DNA from: Rhizosphaericola mali | GTDB lineage: Bacteria > Bacteroidota > Bacteroidia > Chitinophagales > Chitinophagaceae | DNA: 64,000 nt | Direction of reading: 5' to 3' | Assembly (NCBI RefSeq): GCF_004337365.2 | Contig: NZ_CP044016.1 | Location: forward strand, 682,001-746,000 | Shown here: positions 60,223 to 64,000 of the stretch, in pieces | Numbering within the stretch: the stretch's first letter is position 1 | Layout: every line of letters begins with the position of its first letter | The notes under the pieces: model-generated | What the model saw: the letters and a program-made list of their open reading frames with translations, nothing else | What the model was told of the DNA's origin: nothing | Database searches by the model: none | Made by a program: the position numbers and the translations under genes

Positions 60223-61425
60223 TTATTTTTCAAATAAGGCAAATGAACCGCCTACCCAATCACTTTGATTATTATAACTGACGCCGATCATTTCTTCGCG
60301 TGTCAATCTTGCCAAATTATGCGTAGCTATCGGTTTGCCACCATTTTCATCCCAAAAATAAAACAATCGAATCTCCGCTTTTACAGGCGAATTTGGCGTT
60401 TCAATAACAGATGCATAATCGACTTTTTTCTGTAGAATATAGTTTTCGGGATCATCAATCGACCAGAAATCATAAGGAGTGACATGAATCTTCACACCTT
60501 GTCCTCCGAAAGAAAATAATGGTTTGAGTACATAATTATCCAAATCCTTTGGTGGCTCCAAATATTCGGATAAAAATCTAGTTTCTGGAATATGTGGGTG
60601 GCGCAAAAATGGTAAAGTAAATTTGCTCACGCGATAAAACCATGAGGGATGCGTTACCCAATGGACTTGCAAATCTTTTTCCATGATCATTTGCGCTTGG
60701 TTTCGGATAAATTCGTCACCATTATGGATAATCTCATCCCAAATCAACCGATTGTAAATACGATGTATCGGAATATCGTGGCCGTCTTTTGTATAAAATA
60801 ATTGATTTCCTTGCTTTTTGATTTCCGAAAGGCATACAATTGGAATATTCAAATGATCTTGCGTATAGTAAAAATCAATTTTTGTTTTTTGCTTTTGTGG
60901 ATAAAGTTCCAATAGAATTACATTTTCAGGATTTTCATTTCCTATGACGATTTCTCGCATTTTTTTGATGACTTTTTCTTTGTCAAATCCATTCAAAAAT
61001 TGTGTGTACTCCTCAGGAATTTCAAAAGCCTCTCTGGATGCGTCTTCTTGATACAATTGGTACATAAATAAGGATGGAAATCCTTGCATCTCAACTAATT
61101 GTGGTTCCAATTTACCATCTTCTTTTTGAACAATACCGAAATCAAAAACCATGAAATGCGGATGCTCACCTTCTCCTTCTTTATTGATATAGTTAGGAAC
61201 CGAACTATCTGTCATGGCTTTAAAACCTTTCATTCCAATCACAGATATAATATATTCTGTCGTTTCCAACATTTGTTGTTCAAATGATTTTGGAATAAAC
61301 ACAGGTGTTTCCGCAATTCTGAATTTAATCGAATTAGGATGTTCTCGTCCCAAAATTTGAAGATATTGTTGGTATTTTTCTTGCGTGAAATTTTGTATAA
61401 ACCAATTTCTAGCTGTAGAAATCAT
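60223..61425 (-). CDS. ATP-grasp-like enzyme of unknown substrate
   Basis: 400 residues, no signal peptide. The C-terminal half has NYVLKPLFSFGGQGVKI near residue 310, the ATP-grasp lysine/glycine loop, then YILQKKVDYA and KAEIRLFYFW, which fit the metal- and ATP-binding strands. The N-terminal half has ...HFMVFDFGIVQ and LVEMQGFPSLF. Overall it resembles glutathionylspermidine-synthase-type or other carboxylate-amine ligases, but I cannot name the family. It lies between miaE (18 bp) and the ATL gene (4 bp), so it is co-transcribed with RNA/DNA modification functions. Confidence 0.65.
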   Translation of the reverse strand: MISTARNWFIQNFTQEKYQQYLQILGREHPNSIKFRIAETPVFIPKSFEQQMLETTEYIISVIGMKGFKAMTDSSVPNYINKEGEGEHPHFMVFDFGIVQKEDGKLEPQLVEMQGFPSLFMYQLYQEDASREAFEIPEEYTQFLNGFDKEKVIKKMREIVIGNENPENVILLELYPQKQKTKIDFYYTQDHLNIPIVCLSEIKKQGNQLFYTKDGHDIPIHRIYNRLIWDEIIHNGDEFIRNQAQMIMEKDLQVHWVTHPSWFYRVSKFTLPFLRHPHIPETRFLSEYLEPPKDLDNYVLKPLFSFGGQGVKIHVTPYDFWSIDDPENYILQKKVDYASVIETPNSPVKAEIRLFYFWDENGGKPIATHNLARLTREEMIGVSYNNQSDWVGGSFALFEK

Positions 61426-61443
61426 GGTGATTTGTTGATAATT

Positions 61444-62061
61444 TTAATGAATTGTTTCTCCTCTAACTTCTTGAGATTGCAATATTTGCGCCTCGTAATT
61501 AAGCCATTCTTCCCATCTTTTTCGCACTTTTTCTGGATCAATATAGGTTTCTGCCAATTCTATAAATAATACATAATGTCCGGCCTCACTTTCCATAAAT
61601 CTTCTGTAAAAATTACGGAAATAAGGATCTTCCAAACCTTCACTTAATCGCTTAAATCGTTCGCAACTGCGTGCTTCGATTAATGCCATGGTCAATAATT
61701 GATCCAAAAAACGCCCTTCTTCACTTCCTCCTTTTTGTTGAAATTCAATGAGTTTGACTACATAATTATCGCGTCGTTGATTTCCCAATACAAAATTTCG
61801 CTTTCTAATTTCTTGTAAAACCAATCTGAAATGTCCCCATTCTTCTGTAACGATCGGAGCCAATGCATCCACCAATTCCGTTTTACGCGGATAACGTTGG
61901 ATTAAAGAAATGCAAGTATTCGCGGCTTTTTGTTCGCACCAAGCGTGATCTGTTAAGATTGCTTCCATTTTTATCGCCGCTAAATCTACCCAACGTGGAT
62001 CGGTGGGCAACTTCAACCCCAAAATATTTCTTGTCGCTTCTGAATATTGAAAATCTTCCAT
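61444..62061 (-). CDS. miaE: tRNA hydroxylase MiaE (tRNA-(ms2io6A)-hydroxylase)
   Basis: 205 residues from the ATG at 62061 (MEDFQYSEATRNILGLKLPTD); 23 more codons upstream read an unrelated hydrophobic stretch overlapping the divergent gene. The ferritin-like diiron ligands are seen as KMEAILTDHAWCEQ, VTEEWGHFRLV, LIEARSCERF and ESEAGHYVLF. It hydroxylates the isopentenyl group of modified A37 in tRNA using oxygen. It is the first gene of a minus-strand operon with the ATP-grasp-like, ATL and 2H genes. Confidence 0.9.
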   Translation of the reverse strand: MEDFQYSEATRNILGLKLPTDPRWVDLAAIKMEAILTDHAWCEQKAANTCISLIQRYPRKTELVDALAPIVTEEWGHFRLVLQEIRKRNFVLGNQRRDNYVVKLIEFQQKGGSEEGRFLDQLLTMALIEARSCERFKRLSEGLEDPYFRNFYRRFMESEAGHYVLFIELAETYIDPEKVRKRWEEWLNYEAQILQSQEVRGETIH

Positions 62062-62116
62062 GTAAAAATTTAAGCAGTAGCAAAGTAAATCATTTTCAAG
62101 GAAAATGTTCTCGATG

Positions 62117-62124
62117 TATATTTG
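62117..62124 (+). promoter_or_regulatory. -7 promoter element directly before the e(P4)-like gene
   Basis: TATATTTG is followed by TTTC and the ATG at 62129, so the transcript would be leaderless or nearly so. Confidence 0.55.
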
Positions 62125-62128
62125 TTTC

Positions 62129-62953
62129 ATGGAATGGAAAAAAATATTACCTGCATTGTCCTTGATTGGAATGGCTGCATGTAAAACGGCACAATCAGAT
62201 AAAAGTCATGCAAATACACAAAATCCTTATTCGCATGGATTGACTTTGGACGGCAAATTATATGGTGCGGTATGGCAACAACGTGCTGCGGAATATAAAG
62301 CTTTGTGCGAACAAGCGTTTAACGTGGCTTCTGATCGTCTGATGATTGCATTGAAGGAAAATACCGACAATCGTCCCAAAGCTGTCGTAACAGATATTGA
62401 TGAAACGTTTTTGGATAATAGTCCAAATTCCGTCAAACAAACACAAAAAGGAAAAGGTTACGAACAAAAATCTTGGGAAGAATGGACTGCAAAAGCAATG
62501 GCAGATACTTTGTGGGGCGCATATCAATTTTACAATTTAGCGAAACAAAACGATGTCGAAGTTTTTTACATTACCAATAGGGGGAATTCGGAACGTGCAG
62601 GTACTTTGAAAAATTTACAAAAATTTGGATTTCCTTATGCAGATGAGACGCATTTAATTACCCGAGAAGGTTCATCTTCTAAAGAAACAAGGCGCAAAAC
62701 TGTAGCTTCGAAATATGATATTTTACTTTTCTGTGGAGATAATTTAGCCGATTTTTCGGATATGTTTGACAAAAAAACGGAAGCAGAAAGAAGTAAAAAT
62801 GTAGCAAATTTGCATGCATTATTTGGACGCAAATTTATTGTACTTCCAAATGTGGTTTATGGTGATTGGGAAGGAGCGCTTTTCAATTATAATTACAAAT
62901 ACAGTTTGCCGCAGCAAGATTCTATTTATTATCACGCAGCGAAAAGTGAATAA
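62129..62953 (+). CDS. Lipoprotein e(P4)-family 5'-nucleotidase / acid phosphatase
   Basis: 274 residues from the ATG at 62129 (MEWKKILPALSLIGMAAC, lipobox MAAC). An ATG at 62105 lies upstream of the -7 element and is rejected. The class C HAD phosphatase motif is VVTDIDETFLDNSP near residue 88, with EVFYITNRGN (motif II Thr) and LLFCGDNLADFSD (motif IV, DN..D). It removes phosphate from nucleotides (NMN, 5'-NMPs) at the outer membrane, by family. It diverges from the miaE operon. Confidence 0.92.
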   Translation: MEWKKILPALSLIGMAACKTAQSDKSHANTQNPYSHGLTLDGKLYGAVWQQRAAEYKALCEQAFNVASDRLMIALKENTDNRPKAVVTDIDETFLDNSPNSVKQTQKGKGYEQKSWEEWTAKAMADTLWGAYQFYNLAKQNDVEVFYITNRGNSERAGTLKNLQKFGFPYADETHLITREGSSSKETRRKTVASKYDILLFCGDNLADFSDMFDKKTEAERSKNVANLHALFGRKFIVLPNVVYGDWEGALFNYNYKYSLPQQDSIYYHAAKSE

Positions 62954-62954
62954 A

Positions 62955-62993
62955 ATACAAAAGGTCAGATTTTATAAATCTGACCTTTTGTAT
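62955..62993. terminator. 18-bp-arm bidirectional terminator
   Basis: Perfect arms ATACAAAAGGTCAGATTT / AAATCTGACCTTTTGTAT with a 3-nt loop, starting 2 nt after the phosphatase stop. The convergent DUF4399 gene ends at 63008. Confidence 0.95.
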
Positions 62994-63007
62994 AAATAAG
63001 TGCAAAC

Positions 63008-63505
63008 TTATTTTACCGTGATATTAAGCGTATCAGACAATGCTGGACCGTAAGAACGGTGGATGCCATCGCCATATTGCAAAATCAATGTGTGTTTGCC
63101 TGGTTTTAAATTGATAGACGCTTCTGTTTGCGCTTTTCCATAATGGAAATGTGTTGAATCATCAGGAATTACCGTTCCAGCTGGGATACCTTCACCATCA
63201 ACAATAACGTGGTGATGACCAGAGCTATCTTTCACTTCTCCTTTTGGCGCTAATGCGATATTTTCTTGACCAAATTCCAATTTAACTGGAGACGTTACTG
63301 TCGCGCCATCTTTTGGTGCTTTGAAGAATACTTTTGCTCCTGCTGGGATCGCTGGCAATGGTGGTACACCCGCAGTATCTGGCATTTCCATTGTCATTGT
63401 ATCTTTAGAAGTGCTATCCGCGCTTCCTTTATCTGAACTTCCGGAGTTACATGCGGCAAAAAGGGCAGTGCCTAATACAGCAGGTAAAATTAATTTTTTA
63501 ATCAT
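63008..63505 (-). CDS. DUF4399 lipoprotein
   Basis: 165 residues with lipobox FAAC near residue 19, then a Ser/Asp/Lys linker to about 50. The DUF4399 domain follows: KVFFKAPKDGATVTSPVKLEFGQENIALAP, SSGHHHVIVDGEG, DDSTHFHYGKAQTEASINLKPGKHTLILQYGDG. The HHH and HFHYG residues are conserved in the family and suggest metal binding. No activity is established. It is probably in the periplasm or on the outer membrane. Confidence 0.88.
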   Translation of the reverse strand: MIKKLILPAVLGTALFAACNSGSSDKGSADSTSKDTMTMEMPDTAGVPPLPAIPAGAKVFFKAPKDGATVTSPVKLEFGQENIALAPKGEVKDSSGHHHVIVDGEGIPAGTVIPDDSTHFHYGKAQTEASINLKPGKHTLILQYGDGIHRSYGPALSDTLNITVK

Positions 63506-63630
63506 ACGTAATATTTGTGGCTAAAGTTATACATGTTGTAACAATTTACCATAGAATTTGTTTGCGCAATTGGGAAAAAAGTTCTGTAATTATTTTTTTA
63601 TTTTTACCGCTCAAATTCTCAATTTACATA

Positions 63631-64000
63631 GTGTCCAATATACAAATACCCGAAAGTTTACTTACAGAATTAGCCTCAATAAAGCAATTTGATAGAGAAA
63701 AATTTATCGAAGTGCATCAGCAAAATCCTTCCGTTTCCATCCGCTGGAATACTGAAAAAAAACAATCAGAAAAGGATGGAGCGCCTGTTCCTTGGTGTGA
63801 AAATGCATATTATTTACCAGAAAGACCATTTTTTACTTTTGATCCGATTTTTCATGGTGGTGCGTATTATGTGCAAGAGGCTAGTAGTATGTTTATTTGG
63901 GAAATTTTGAAAAATGTCTTTCCCGATAGAAATGCAGAAGTAAAAGTGTTGGATTTATGTGCGGCACCGGGAGGAAAAACAACTTTGCTGGGTTCGTATT
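63631..64000 (+). CDS. RsmF/RsmB-type rRNA (cytosine-C5) methyltransferase, 5' part
   Basis: About 123 residues visible; the gene runs off the right edge. The start is taken as the GTG at 63631, since no ATG occurs before the conserved LPESLLTELASIKQFDREKF-like opening. A segment GAYYVQEASSMFIWEIL is the usual sequence before SAM motif I, and LDLCAAPGGKTTLL is motif I itself of the NOL1/NOP2/Sun family. It should make m5C in 16S rRNA; the exact position and catalytic cysteines lie beyond the window. Confidence 0.88.
   Translation, partial: MSNIQIPESLLTELASIKQFDREKFIEVHQQNPSVSIRWNTEKKQSEKDGAPVPWCENAYYLPERPFFTFDPIFHGGAYYVQEASSMFIWEILKNVFPDRNAEVKVLDLCAAPGGKTTLLGSY

Noticed and set aside
1-64000. 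CRISPR arrays
   Set aside because: No regularly spaced short direct repeats were seen; the only repeats are two-copy dispersed units and the in-frame 96-nt repeat.

Overview
The window is a 64 kb stretch of AT-rich chromosome from a Bacteroidota bacterium, most likely a soil or rhizosphere member of the Chitinophagaceae. The lineage call rests on a SusC/SusD pair, a long two-part IspG, many MKK...SC lipoproteins, almost no Shine-Dalgarno signal, and repeated TAnnTTTG (-7) promoter elements, some with a TTTG (-33) element about 19 nt upstream. It looks like ordinary core chromosome with a few accessory patches. I found no phage, insertion sequence with transposase, CRISPR array or canonical defence island.

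Layout. 1-7 kb: RecQ (cut by the window edge), a small ABC exporter pair, and a minus-strand pcrA-pabB-pabC operon. 7-16 kb: N-acetylglucosamine kinase-like protein, GH18 chitinase, cysteine desulfurase, nitroreductase, oligopeptidase B-like lipoprotein and a YkuD-like secreted protein. 15-19 kb: an RNA-modification cluster on the minus strand (two pseudouridine synthases and RlmN), then an SDR. 19-28 kb: glycosyltransferase, acyltransferase-like membrane protein, PhoH (TTG start), YiiX-like cysteine peptidase, a frameshifted S9 peptidase and a thioredoxin-fold lipoprotein or periplasmic protein. 28-37.5 kb: a polysaccharide utilisation locus made of a membrane-spanning propeller/YYY/LuxR regulator divergent from susC-susD-GH30. 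38-46 kb: ispG, a 419 bp element with terminal inverted repeats, tRNA-Leu(UAG), trigger factor, a possible small RNA, and a Dna2-like nuclease-helicase. 46-56 kb: CocE-like hydrolase, ftsX with DUF3098, leuS, a TetR-controlled efflux locus with two matching operator-like sites, and an M23-like peptidase. 56-64 kb: a DUF922-like lipoprotein, YkuD transpeptidase, TlpA-like protein, a four-gene operon (MiaE, ATP-grasp-like, alkyltransferase-like, 2H phosphoesterase), lipoprotein e(P4)-type phosphatase, DUF4399 lipoprotein, and the start of an RsmF-like rRNA methyltransferase.

How the genes work together. The GH30 locus and the GH18/GlcNAc-kinase pair together suggest use of fungal wall polymers (beta-glucan and chitin). 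Translation and RNA-modification functions dominate the rest (RlmN, RluA/RluB types, MiaE, LeuS, tRNA-Leu, Tig, RsmF-like). Genes are mostly single or in short operons. Convergent pairs share compact bidirectional terminators that often contain the stop codon of one partner. Three genes (rlmN, the CocE-like gene and the e(P4)-type phosphatase) have the -7 element ending exactly 4 nt before the ATG, which suggests leaderless transcripts.

The least expected items are the small transcription unit at 43.4-43.5 kb, the paired TTGAC-N15-GTCAA sites flanking tetR, the 419 bp inverted-repeat element, the two dispersed repeat families, and the MiaE/ATP-grasp/ATL/2H operon. No clearly new multi-gene system could be proven from sequence alone.
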